Source of the DNA: Chloroflexota bacterium
Lineage (GTDB): Bacteria; Chloroflexota; Dehalococcoidia; UBA3495
Direction of reading: 5' to 3'
DNA: 9,077 nucleotides
Assembly (NCBI GenBank): GCA_002707185.1
Contig: PAMF01000024.1
Location: 4,033-13,109, forward strand
Shown: positions 1 through 6,842 of the stretch, piece after piece
Numbering within the stretch: the first letter of the stretch is position 1
How the letters are laid out: each line of letters begins with the position of its first letter
Notes under the pieces: generated by a model
Told to the model about the DNA's origin: nothing
What the model saw: the letters and a program-made list of their open reading frames with translations, nothing else
Database searches by the model: none
Translations under genes and position numbers: made by a program

Positions 1-365
1 AAATTCCTGATGTGACCATTATCACGGATAGAGCCGAGAAGCTTGGGCATGATCCCCTTTATCGGGAAATGTTCGACTTGGTTTTAGTAAGGGGAGTCGC
101 AAAATTTCCCACATTACTAGAATATGCGTTGCCTCTCTGCCGATTAGGTGGGGAAGTGATAGCTTGGAAACATGGCGGAATCGAGCAAGAACTAGCACGC
201 GGGGCTCAAGCACTAAAAACCCTAGGTGGAGCTATCCCCAGAATAGAATTGATCACTCTACCTGATTTGAAGGACAACAGGATTCTGGTATCAGTCGAGA
301 AAATCTTTCATACCCCGAAACTATATCCTCGTCAGCCAGGTACCCCATCCAAAAATCCTCTTTAA
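1..365 (+). CDS. rsmG: 16S rRNA (guanine-N7) methyltransferase RsmG, 3' part
   Basis: This is the C-terminal part (about 120 residues) of RsmG (GidB), the SAM-dependent enzyme that methylates N7 of a guanine in the 530 loop of 16S rRNA. The frame is open from base 3, reading IPDVTIITDRAEKLGHD, so the GTG at 12 is an internal valine codon and the true start lies left of the window. Family landmarks are the RAE.LGHD...YRE.FD block, the LLEYALPL..LGG strand-helix of the Rossmann-like fold, and the typical RsmG C-terminus PRQPGTPSKNPL. The usual SRA(V/L)A segment reads VRGVA here, a mild variation. The gene ends in TAA at 363-365. It lies about 6.5 kb from dnaA, which fits the frequent origin-proximal location of gidB. 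Identification is by motif recognition and is confident. Confidence 0.93.
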   Translation, partial: IPDVTIITDRAEKLGHDPLYREMFDLVLVRGVAKFPTLLEYALPLCRLGGEVIAWKHGGIEQELARGAQALKTLGGAIPRIELITLPDLKDNRILVSVEKIFHTPKLYPRQPGTPSKNPL

Positions 366-378
366 TTATGACTCATAT

Positions 379-407
379 TTGAATCCCTCTATCGTCATAT
401 ATATACT
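379..407 (+). promoter_or_regulatory. Putative sigma-70-type promoter for the SDR gene
   Basis: A -35-like TTGAAT (379-384) is followed, after exactly 17 bases, by a -10-like TATACT (402-407, 5 of 6 matches to TATAAT). Transcription would start near 414, leaving a leader of about 33 nt before the ATG at 447, with a GGAG ribosome binding site at 434-437. It sits in the 81-base gap between rsmG and the SDR gene. No terminator hairpin is visible after rsmG, so read-through is also possible. Confidence 0.5.
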
Positions 408-446
408 GGCGTAACATACTTTTATAAGCACCCGGAGAAATGCCTT

Positions 447-1382
447 ATGTCAATTATGGTGACCGGAGGGACTGGATTTATTGGGAATCGAATTATACGG
501 AAACTCTTGGACAGGGGAGAGGAAGTTGTCTGCTTTGATCTGGCGCCTCCCCGCGATAATCTAGAGCCATATGCTGACCAAATTAATTTTTATCGTGGAG
601 ATATTAGCCAAATCCCGCATTTACTCGAAGCGATAAACACTTTCGAGGTTCATAAAATAATCCACATGGCCGCTCTCTTACCACCTGATACGGAAGATCG
701 ACCTCATTTCGGTATGTCAGTTAATATTCAAGGAACTAATAACGTTTTTGAGGCCGCACGTTGGTCAAACATTCAACGTGTAGTATACGCGAGTTCAATT
801 GCAGTATACGGTGTCCAAGAAACATTCGGGGATAGACCAATCAACGAAACCGATCTCTCTGATCCTGTTAACGTGTATGGTATGACTAAAGCTGCCAATG
901 ATTTCGCAGCTGGACGTTACAGAGAAAGATACGATATGGATATACGAGGCGTGAGGATCTGTACGGTGTTCGGTCATGGACGCGTAACAGGCATGACCGG
1001 AATGATTGGCGGGCTGATGATGTCGCTCCCAGCTATTGGGAAGCCAGTTACCATGCAGTTTGATCCCAGTGAAGCATCTCCGATGATCCATGCGGAAGAC
1101 GCAGCTGAGATTTTCGTACAAGTCTCCCTGAGTAACAACCTGCAACATCCTATCTACATTAGTGGGGGACACCTAGCCACAATCCAAGACATCGCCAACA
1201 TCGTGAAGGAATACGTGCCGGAAGCTCAAATAACTACGGGCGATCGTCCTGTTCCCCACGTGTATCTGGTTGATAACAGCCGGATGCTGTCCGATATTGG
1301 GTACGAGATGGCCCCTCTTCGAGTTAGAGTCCTTGAACACATGAACGACGCACGCGCAGAGGCGGGACTCCCTCCGTTATAA
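447..1382 (+). CDS. NAD-dependent epimerase/dehydratase (extended SDR family)
   Basis: The 311-residue protein is an extended short-chain dehydrogenase/reductase of the UDP-sugar epimerase/dehydratase type. The N-terminal Rossmann motif TGGTGFIG (residues 6-13) and an acidic residue after strand 2 (D31) favour NAD. D52 sits in the GDI segment, and HMAA follows at 73-76. The active site is S116/S117 in YASSIAVYG plus Y144-x3-K148 in YGMTK. Length is normal for the family. The start at 447 is supported by GGAG nine bases upstream; the ATG at 440 is out of frame. The stop codon's last base is already the first base of the following terminator hairpin. The C-terminal substrate-binding part does not reveal a substrate, and no sugar or cell-wall genes are adjacent, so the reaction (sugar epimerisation, dehydration or another hydroxyl oxidation) is left open. 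Confidence 0.9.
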   Translation: MSIMVTGGTGFIGNRIIRKLLDRGEEVVCFDLAPPRDNLEPYADQINFYRGDISQIPHLLEAINTFEVHKIIHMAALLPPDTEDRPHFGMSVNIQGTNNVFEAARWSNIQRVVYASSIAVYGVQETFGDRPINETDLSDPVNVYGMTKAANDFAAGRYRERYDMDIRGVRICTVFGHGRVTGMTGMIGGLMMSLPAIGKPVTMQFDPSEASPMIHAEDAAEIFVQVSLSNNLQHPIYISGGHLATIQDIANIVKEYVPEAQITTGDRPVPHVYLVDNSRMLSDIGYEMAPLRVRVLEHMNDARAEAGLPPL

Positions 1383-1445
1383 GACATGTAATAAAAGGGA
1401 AAGGGCCGCTGGTTTCAGCGGCCCTTTCCCTTTTATTACATGTCT
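1382..1445. terminator. Perfect 30-bp bidirectional terminator hairpin
   Basis: The left arm 1382-1411 and right arm 1416-1445 are fully complementary, enclosing the loop GTTT (1412-1415). The core is GC-rich (AGGGCCGCTG / CAGCGGCCCT), with an A-rich flank on the left and TTTTATTA on the right. It can therefore work as an intrinsic terminator in either direction between the convergent SDR gene (stop at 1380-1382) and the DUF1501 gene (stop at 1456-1458). The stem is unusually long and without a mismatch. Confidence 0.88.
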
Positions 1446-1455
1446 GTGGCTGATA

Positions 1456-2586
1456 TTACTTGACGAAACCAAGTTGCTCGAAGCTACCGCCAACAACCGG
1501 AATTGGATCAAGCTGTAACCAGTTTTCAATCATCGATCCGTAAACTCCCCGGTAATCGATATTAAACTGCAAGTCGCCCTCAAGCAGATCACCTTCTTTC
1601 AAGGACGGGTATTCGCTATACATTCCTCCCTTAACTGGATCTCCGATCGCAAGAGCCAGACCTCCGGAACCATGATCAGTCCCTGAACCATTATCCTTCA
1701 CTCGCCTTCCAAATTCGGTGAACACGAACATCAATACGTCCTCAGATACGTCGTGCTCAGCTAGATCAGCATAGAAGTCAGATATCGCTTGTGAAAGCTC
1801 GGTCCAGAGTTTCGGATGTACAGGTCCTTGGTTAGCGTGTGTATCATATCCGCCATGTTGGGTATAGAAAATACGGGTCCCTAAATTAGCATTTAATACT
1901 TTCGAGATACCTTGGAGATTCTTACTGATAGCATTATCAGCATATTCTATTGAAGAGACATATCTATCTGGAGCAGTCTTCAGGATGTCCGCTCCCTTTA
2001 ACGCATCCAAACCTGTTTGGCCAAGATAGTCCATGACCGGGCCAGATCCTATAGCTGGAGCGTACATCCTTGCAAACACATCAAGTGCATCCGTTCGGTC
2101 CGGCTCTTCTGATATACCCGTAAGTACACCATATGTCTCTAGAACTGCAACCGATGCTACAGGGACTCCCGGAACCGCTAACGCCCTAGGAAGCCCTCTT
2201 CCAAAATTAACCCCCGTAAGCACGTTTTCCCCGTTAGGATCGATATCTCTAATGACTCGCCCAAGCCAACCTTCAGAGCCCTGTTTGTCGGGTTCGCAAG
2301 TATGCCAAATGTCCATCGACCTAAAATGAGATCGATTGGGATTCGGATATCCAACGCCCTGGATCAATGCCACTTTACCTTGATCGTATAAATCCTTGAC
2401 AGGTCGCATAGCAGGGTTGAACCCAAAATTATCGTCAATTACAATAACTTCGTCTTGGGGAATTGCGACGGTGCTACGGTTATCGTAATACAGTGAGTTT
2501 CCATATGGAATGAGGGTGTTCAGGGAATCATTCCCTCCGGTCAACTGAATAACTACCAATATGGGATCAATTTTCGTTGAAGTCAC
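1456..2586 (-). CDS. DUF1501 family protein without signal peptide
   Basis: The 376-residue protein belongs to DUF1501, a family within the alkaline phosphatase/sulfatase-like fold whose biochemical role is not established. Visible landmarks are LVVIQLTGGND (residues 10-20), NPNRSHFRSMDIWHT (82-96), HGGYDTH (244-250), FTEFGRRV (289-296), TDHGSGG (303-309) and DYRGVYGSMIENWL (344-357). The conserved Asp/His residues in GGND, YDTH and TDHG are candidate metal ligands (inference). The start is GTG at 2584-2586, with AGGAG at 2595-2599 eight bases upstream. An in-frame TGA two codons before the GTG rules out a longer N-terminus. Relatives usually carry a twin-arginine export signal and often sit beside a DUF1800 gene; neither is seen, so this copy is predicted cytoplasmic. 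It is divergent from the Fe-S carrier gene and appears monocistronic. Confidence 0.88.
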   Translation of the reverse strand: MTSTKIDPILVVIQLTGGNDSLNTLIPYGNSLYYDNRSTVAIPQDEVIVIDDNFGFNPAMRPVKDLYDQGKVALIQGVGYPNPNRSHFRSMDIWHTCEPDKQGSEGWLGRVIRDIDPNGENVLTGVNFGRGLPRALAVPGVPVASVAVLETYGVLTGISEEPDRTDALDVFARMYAPAIGSGPVMDYLGQTGLDALKGADILKTAPDRYVSSIEYADNAISKNLQGISKVLNANLGTRIFYTQHGGYDTHANQGPVHPKLWTELSQAISDFYADLAEHDVSEDVLMFVFTEFGRRVKDNGSGTDHGSGGLALAIGDPVKGGMYSEYPSLKEGDLLEGDLQFNIDYRGVYGSMIENWLQLDPIPVVGGSFEQLGFVK

Positions 2587-2631
2587 TTGTCAGTCTCCTG
2601 CTCACTTTGATACTGCAAGAAATTAGCTACG

Positions 2632-2640
2632 AGTATAGCA
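2632..2640 (-). promoter_or_regulatory. Putative extended -10 promoter for the DUF1501 gene
   Basis: Read on the minus strand, TGC-TATACT (2640 to 2632) matches an extended -10 element, about 45 bases before the GTG start. The hexamer matches TATAAT at 5 of 6 positions. No good -35 lies at 16-18 bases; a TTAACA is present but at only 14 bases. The extended TGn may compensate. Moderate support only. Confidence 0.4.
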
Positions 2641-2711
2641 GATGGACCTACTGTTAACTATAGGTTACAGCTAACTGAGCTTAATACAAGATCAATCGGC
2701 ACCTACCTATC

Positions 2712-2741
2712 TTGACTAGAATGTTGAATCGCCAGTAGAAT
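2712..2741 (+). promoter_or_regulatory. Putative sigma-70-type promoter for the Fe-S carrier gene
   Basis: TTGACT (2712-2717, 5 of 6 to TTGACA) and TAGAAT (2736-2741, 5 of 6 to TATAAT) are separated by 18 bases. A start near 2748 would give a leader of about 47 nt before the ATG at 2795. It is arranged back to back with the DUF1501 promoter in the 208-base divergent region 2587-2794, which holds no gene that I can see. Confidence 0.5.
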
Positions 2742-2794
2742 TGAAATAATGTATCAGAATAAGATTATTTAAGAATCCCCCTAAGGAGGACTCT

Positions 2795-3151
2795 ATGTCG
2801 ATAACCATGGATGGAGTTGAGCTCGGCGTCGCGATAACGGAAAAAGCAGCTGAAAAGATTAAGTATTTCGCTACCAAAGATGGAGTTTCAGATAACGTCG
2901 GCCTCCGCGTAGCCGTTAAAGGTGGCGGATGCTCAGGCATGACCTATGATCTAGATATTACCAACGAGGAACGTGAAAGCGATAAAGTAGTAGAACAATT
3001 CGGTGTCAAGGTCATGGTAGACAAAAAAAGCTACATATACTTGGTTGGTACCGTGTTAGACTTCTCAGACGGCTTGAACGGCAAAGGCTTCACCTTTGAG
3101 AACCCTAATGCAAAAAAGGCCTGCGGATGCGGAACATCTTTCAGCGTGTAG
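2795..3151 (+). CDS. erpA: A-type iron-sulfur cluster carrier (ErpA/IscA/HesB family)
   Basis: The 118-residue protein is an A-type carrier that receives an Fe-S cluster from a scaffold and passes it to apo-enzymes in the cytoplasm. The three ligand cysteines are all present: C46 in GGGCSGM, and C110 and C112 in the terminal CGCGTSF. The Y51 region (YDLD), the KSYIYLVGTVLDF block (77-90) and GFTFENPNA (98-106) are family-typical, and length is normal. The start at ATG 2795 has a strong AAGGAGGA (2783-2790) just upstream. The next gene on the same strand is ygfZ, also tied to Fe-S protein maintenance, although a terminator hairpin separates the two. ErpA, IscA and SufA cannot be told apart reliably from sequence alone. 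The symbol follows the usual bacterial naming, and no suf/isc genes are in the window to decide it. Confidence 0.9.
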   Translation: MSITMDGVELGVAITEKAAEKIKYFATKDGVSDNVGLRVAVKGGGCSGMTYDLDITNEERESDKVVEQFGVKVMVDKKSYIYLVGTVLDFSDGLNGKGFTFENPNAKKACGCGTSFSV

Positions 3152-3165
3152 ATTAGAATTACAGC

Positions 3166-3206
3166 AATAAAAAACGGTGCCCACATGTAGGGCACCGTTT
3201 TTTATT
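3166..3206 (+). terminator. Rho-independent terminator after the Fe-S carrier gene
   Basis: A 17-bp perfect stem (3166-3182 with 3190-3206) closes on the loop ACATGTA. The GC core is ACGGTGCCC / GGGCACCGT, followed by TTTTTT at 3198-3203 and preceded by AAAAAA. It begins 14 bases past the stop codon. The symmetric A and T tracts could also stop minus-strand transcription. It lies upstream of ygfZ, so ygfZ depends on read-through or on an unseen promoter. Confidence 0.88.
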
Positions 3207-3241
3207 TTCAGAACATTGTTGAAGTTGAATAGGAGACAATT

Positions 3242-4312
3242 ATGAACCAGAAGGATTCATACGATCCACAACGGCAAAATATGACCAACCATTTCGGATG
3301 GGAAATTCCTCGAAGTTATCTAGATACTAAGACAGAATTCATCGCAGCTCAAACCGATGCAGTCGTACATAATTCGTCTTATGTCGGCCGTTTAAAAGCA
3401 ACTGGTCCCGATACCCTTGATCTCATCAACCGTATGTCTACTAATCAAGTATTAGATTTAGGCTATGACCGATGTGCACATACTATATTGACTACAAACC
3501 GCGGTAGAATTTTAGATCTCATCCATATCGTTAATACAGACGAATCCATACTGGTCCTTACTAGCCCAGGCGAGCAGCTCAATGTAATAAACTGGTTAGA
3601 TAAATACACCATCATGGAAGAAATCACAGTGGAAGACGTGACAACATCTACCCGCATGATCACCCTTATAGGTCCCAATTGCATTTTAAATCTGGATAGC
3701 CTAATAGGCTCCAATCTGCAATCCTTGGATCCCTATTCCACCCAACTTGTTAACATATCTGACGAGATAGTCCGTATCATAAAAAAGCCTGTCGGTGATA
3801 TTCAAACAGTGGATTTAATTATGGAACCGCAACAGTTAGACAAAATCTGGGATACGCTATTAAACTCCGGTACATTTCTGCCAATGGGGACAGATGCCTA
3901 CGAATCTTTCAGAGTCGAACATGCGATTCCCGGCCATAGCAGCGAGATGGGCGAATCTTATAATCCCTTAGAGACTGGGTTAATCGGATCTATTGATTTT
4001 CATAAAGGCTGTTATATAGGTCAGGAAGTCATAGCCCGGCTAGATTCTTACAAGAAAATCCAAAAGCATCTAGTTACACTAATCATAGGAGGTGATCACG
4101 ACATACCCGCCGGTGTGGACTTGACCTGTGATGGACAATACGCAGGGCAAGTGACTTCCGTTGCCTTGAATCCCTCCACCAATAGACTAGTAGGGCTTGG
4201 ATATATTAATACTGCTAATGCCCAGATAGGAACGAAATTGGGACTAGACGGCTATGATTCGGATACAGCTGAAATCACAGGACTCCCGCAATTATTTGGG
4301 GCCGGCGAGTAG
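3242..4312 (+). CDS. ygfZ: YgfZ/GcvT-family folate-binding Fe-S maintenance protein
   Basis: The 356-residue protein has the GcvT-like aminomethyltransferase fold and the YgfZ signature KGCYIGQE at residues 255-262, whose cysteine (C257) is the hallmark of the family. YgfZ proteins bind tetrahydrofolate and support synthesis or repair of certain Fe-S enzymes. They do not act in glycine cleavage. The N-terminal folate-binding region includes LKATGPDTLDLINRMSTN (51-68) and a TNRGRILDL segment (85-93). Residues 263-350 form the C-terminal barrel. The start ATG at 3242 has AGGAGA at 3231-3236. Being next to the A-type carrier strengthens the YgfZ reading over GcvT, and no gcvH/gcvP is nearby. It converges on nadD-pyrE with only 7 bases between the stop codons and no hairpin between them. 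Confidence 0.88.
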   Translation: MNQKDSYDPQRQNMTNHFGWEIPRSYLDTKTEFIAAQTDAVVHNSSYVGRLKATGPDTLDLINRMSTNQVLDLGYDRCAHTILTTNRGRILDLIHIVNTDESILVLTSPGEQLNVINWLDKYTIMEEITVEDVTTSTRMITLIGPNCILNLDSLIGSNLQSLDPYSTQLVNISDEIVRIIKKPVGDIQTVDLIMEPQQLDKIWDTLLNSGTFLPMGTDAYESFRVEHAIPGHSSEMGESYNPLETGLIGSIDFHKGCYIGQEVIARLDSYKKIQKHLVTLIIGGDHDIPAGVDLTCDGQYAGQVTSVALNPSTNRLVGLGYINTANAQIGTKLGLDGYDSDTAEITGLPQLFGAGE

Positions 4313-4319
4313 GTCATAA

Positions 4320-5516
4320 TTAGCTAGGTCGACTAACAACCTCGATCTGTCCTTCCGAGTTAGCAGCCATTAACGATACGAAATCATATCCTCGCCGGGT
4401 CAATTCCTCAGTGCCACCTTCTCGGCGATCTAGAATTGCTATCACTTTTACTACCTTACATCCATAGGATTCTGCAGCTTCAATAGCATGGAACAATGAG
4501 CCCCCTGTTGTACAAGTATCATCCACTATCGCGACTCTGTTTCCCGGGCTGATATGTCCTTCAATTAGTTGGGCTGTACCGTGCTCTTTGGTTTCTTTCC
4601 TGACTATAAACCCGGAGATCCCTTTACCCTCCGAGTAGCTTGCCAAAGTCACTGCTGTTACGATCGGATCAGCGGCTAAGGTAGGTCCCCCGATTGCCTC
4701 AACTGATAATTCTCTTATTAGTGGAATCAATGATCGCCCGATCAAATCCGCCCCTTCTGGATTTAAACTCAATAACCGACCGTCGAAATAATAACTACTC
4801 TTCTTTCCAGAAGACAATGTAAAGTCTCCATACTTTAAAGCTCCAAGCTCCAAAGCTAATTCTAAAAGCCTTTGAACGACTGTAAATTGGTTGGCCCGAG
4901 GCTGTTGCCCCTCAATTCCATATAAACCCTTAGAATATATGTATTCCCCCACTTCATCAGGGACCCTGTACCTTATAGATGACCCATCACGAACCATTTC
5001 CCTTATCCTAGTACCACTAATATCAAGCATTGGTATATTGACTAAAGTAATTCGGCTACCGATATTTTTGAATCGCATCAACTGTTCATCTAGTATCTTA
5101 GTATTTCCGAACCCTGGTCTATTTGACACGGCGAATTCACAAAGATCTATAATATCCTCTGGATCCTTCCATTGGTGGAAATTAGCCAAGGTATCAAGCC
5201 CTAATATGAAATAAATCCTAGTATCTCTTCCGAGTTGATGGTGTAGATATCTGAGGGTATCGATTGTATAAGTGGGTCCGGATCTGTCTATTTCTATTGA
5301 TGACACTACAAAGCGAGGATTCGATTTAGTAGCCAATTTGACCATTTCTAGCCTATGGAATCCATCCGTTATATCAACGGTTTCCTTGAGCCAGGGCTCT
5401 CCTGTAGGGATAAACCAAATTTGGTCCAGTTCGAGCCTCCTCAGAGATTCTTCAGCTAATACCAAATGCCCTATATGAATCGGGTCAAATGTCCCACCTA
5501 ATATCCCTATACGCAT
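4320..5516 (-). CDS. Fused NadD-PyrE: nicotinate-nucleotide adenylyltransferase / orotate phosphoribosyltransferase
   Basis: One 398-residue polypeptide has two complete enzyme domains. Residues 1-200 are NadD, which adenylates nicotinate mononucleotide with ATP: GGTFDPIHIGH (7-17), TGEPWLK (38-44), YFILGLD (102-108) and the ISGTRIR adenylyltransferase motif (166-172). Residues about 209-398 are PyrE, which makes OMP from orotate and PRPP: GDFTLSSGKKSSYYFD (230-245), VRKETKEHG (305-313) and the PRPP loop VDDTCTTGGS (331-340). The linker is about 8 residues. I place the start at ATG 5516, where MRIGILGG begins, one base after the obg stop; GGAG lies 10 bases upstream within obg. An ATG at 5570 in the same frame would add 18 non-family residues inside obg. 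No ATG or GTG occurs around the junction, and the only TTG (residue 223) would remove PyrE's first helix, so a real fusion is favoured over two adjacent genes. Confidence 0.92.
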   Translation of the reverse strand: MRIGILGGTFDPIHIGHLVLAEESLRRLELDQIWFIPTGEPWLKETVDITDGFHRLEMVKLATKSNPRFVVSSIEIDRSGPTYTIDTLRYLHHQLGRDTRIYFILGLDTLANFHQWKDPEDIIDLCEFAVSNRPGFGNTKILDEQLMRFKNIGSRITLVNIPMLDISGTRIREMVRDGSSIRYRVPDEVGEYIYSKGLYGIEGQQPRANQFTVVQRLLELALELGALKYGDFTLSSGKKSSYYFDGRLLSLNPEGADLIGRSLIPLIRELSVEAIGGPTLAADPIVTAVTLASYSEGKGISGFIVRKETKEHGTAQLIEGHISPGNRVAIVDDTCTTGGSLFHAIEAAESYGCKVVKVIAILDRREGGTEELTRRGYDFVSLMAANSEGQIEVVSRPS

Positions 5517-5517
5517 A

Positions 5518-6810
5518 TCAAAACCACTCCATCTCTGTTCTACCAATACGTATAGTGTCCCCTGCTTCAATTCCAGCTTCTTCCAGCCTCTTGGCGAGAC
5601 CCATCCTAGTCATTTCCCTCCAAATCTGTAATACGACCCGATAATCCCGACTATCAGCTGTCGCCGTAAGACGTTCTAAATGCTCTGACTCGACAATAAA
5701 CGTTCCATTTTGGTTAGTTATCGTAGTAGGTTTAACTGGGCGCCGCGGAGACTTGAACAGCGGTATTGGTTCCTTCTCCAATACCGCTTCAGCCTGCTCA
5801 ATCTCAATTCTCTTCATTTCTTCTAATTTGGATAGCACATGTGACAGAAGTTCTTCAACTCCTTCTCCAGTTGCCGCGGATATGAAAAAAATCGCGGGTT
5901 TACCAGCTATATTTTGGTCCAACAACCTTTCTATATTTTGTTCTTGTTCTCGTACTTCCGTTACATCAATTTTGTTTACCGCTACAATTTGAGGTTTTTC
6001 GACTAGCTGAGGGCTAAATTGAGTCAACTCCTCGTTTATCATCAGGTAATCTGACAATAGATCATCAGAAAGGCCGTCTAACAAGTGTATATACACCCTA
6101 GCCCTCTCTGCATGCCGTAAAAATTGATCTCCAAGGCCAACTCCATCATGAGCACCTTCTATAAGTCCTGGTACTTCCATCATGACAAAACTTTTATCGT
6201 GAACTTCAACGACTCCAAGGATGGGTTCTATAGTAGTAAACGGGTAATCGGCTATTTTAGGTCGGGCGGCGGAGCAATGAGATATAAGGGTAGATTTACC
6301 AGCATTTGGTTTGGCCAGTAATCCTACATCTGCGAGTAGTTTAAGTTCCAAATTAAGAACTACAGATTCTCCTGACTCACCCTTTTGAGATAACAGTGGT
6401 TCTTGATTTGTAGAAGTAGCAAATCGTGTGTTACCCCATCCACCTTTACCTCCAATAGCAACTAGAAACGGATTAGTATCCGTAATATCTGCTATCACAG
6501 CATCAGATCCATTTGAATCTCGTTTACGTATAACAGTGCCTAATGGAACACGAATTTCAGTATGGTTACCATTTGATCCGCGCTGAGTCTTCCCCTTACC
6601 GTGGATTCCGCGGTCCGCATAAATAGTGCTATTGAACTTCAAATGGAGTAAAGTGTTTAGTGAATTATCCCCGATAAGATAAACACTACCACCTTCACCA
6701 CCATCACCACCGTTTGGACCACCTTTAGGCCTAAATTTTTCACGAAGAAAACTTATACACCCATCACCACCGTTTCCTGCCTTTATATTTAAACGAACAG
6801 TATCAATCAT
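5518..6810 (-). CDS. obg: GTPase Obg/CgtA
   Basis: The 430-residue protein is the ribosome-assembly GTPase Obg, associated with the 50S subunit and stress responses. Domains in order: the glycine-rich Obg fold (1-157; GNGGDGCISFLREKFRPKGG, GGKGGWGN), the G domain (158-330) and the C-terminal OCT domain (about 350-430; SRDYRVVLQIWREMTRMGLAKRLEEAG). G4 is NKID (279-282) and G5 is SAATGEG (311-317). G1 reads AKPNAGKS (166-173), with Ala for the usual first Gly. G3 reads EVPG (212-215), with Glu for the Asp of DxPG. I checked both in the nucleotides (GCC and GAA). PGLIEGAHDGVGLG is otherwise intact. The start ATG at 6808-6810 has no clear Shine-Dalgarno and an AT-rich leader inside the putative oriC. 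It is very likely co-expressed with nadD-pyrE. Confidence 0.95.
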   Translation of the reverse strand: MIDTVRLNIKAGNGGDGCISFLREKFRPKGGPNGGDGGEGGSVYLIGDNSLNTLLHLKFNSTIYADRGIHGKGKTQRGSNGNHTEIRVPLGTVIRKRDSNGSDAVIADITDTNPFLVAIGGKGGWGNTRFATSTNQEPLLSQKGESGESVVLNLELKLLADVGLLAKPNAGKSTLISHCSAARPKIADYPFTTIEPILGVVEVHDKSFVMMEVPGLIEGAHDGVGLGDQFLRHAERARVYIHLLDGLSDDLLSDYLMINEELTQFSPQLVEKPQIVAVNKIDVTEVREQEQNIERLLDQNIAGKPAIFFISAATGEGVEELLSHVLSKLEEMKRIEIEQAEAVLEKEPIPLFKSPRRPVKPTTITNQNGTFIVESEHLERLTATADSRDYRVVLQIWREMTRMGLAKRLEEAGIEAGDTIRIGRTEMEWF

Positions 6811-6842
6811 AGTATTTCAATATATAACATTAATAATAAGTC

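Noticed and set aside
795..1172. Long minus-strand open frame inside the SDR gene
   Set aside because: It lies wholly antisense to a well-supported gene and its translation shows no recognisable family.
2033..2329. Plus-strand open frame inside the DUF1501 gene
   Set aside because: Ser/Pro-rich antisense shadow of conserved DUF1501 coding sequence.
2648..2676. Operator-like inverted repeats (CTGTTAAC ... GTTACAG) in the divergent region
   Set aside because: The arms are short and need a one-base bulge; not distinguishable from chance.
4305..4345. Terminator between ygfZ and nadD-pyrE
   Set aside because: Only 7 bases separate the stops, and I find just a 4-bp AGGT/ACCT pairing with no U-tract.
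4840..4920. PyrE translated separately from an internal start
   Set aside because: A GAGGGG is present near 4910 but no ATG or GTG follows it in frame. The only TTG would delete the first PyrE helix.
4891..5478. Two plus-strand open frames opposite nadD
   Set aside because: Both are antisense to conserved NadD motifs, with no ribosome binding site or family resemblance.
5517..5570. Upstream in-frame ATG at 5570 as start of nadD-pyrE
   Set aside because: It adds 18 residues unlike any NadD N-terminus and overlaps obg. The ATG at 5516 begins exactly with MRIGILGGTFDP and follows the obg stop.
5753..6321. Two plus-strand open frames opposite obg
   Set aside because: Antisense to the Obg G domain; low-complexity Ser-rich translations.
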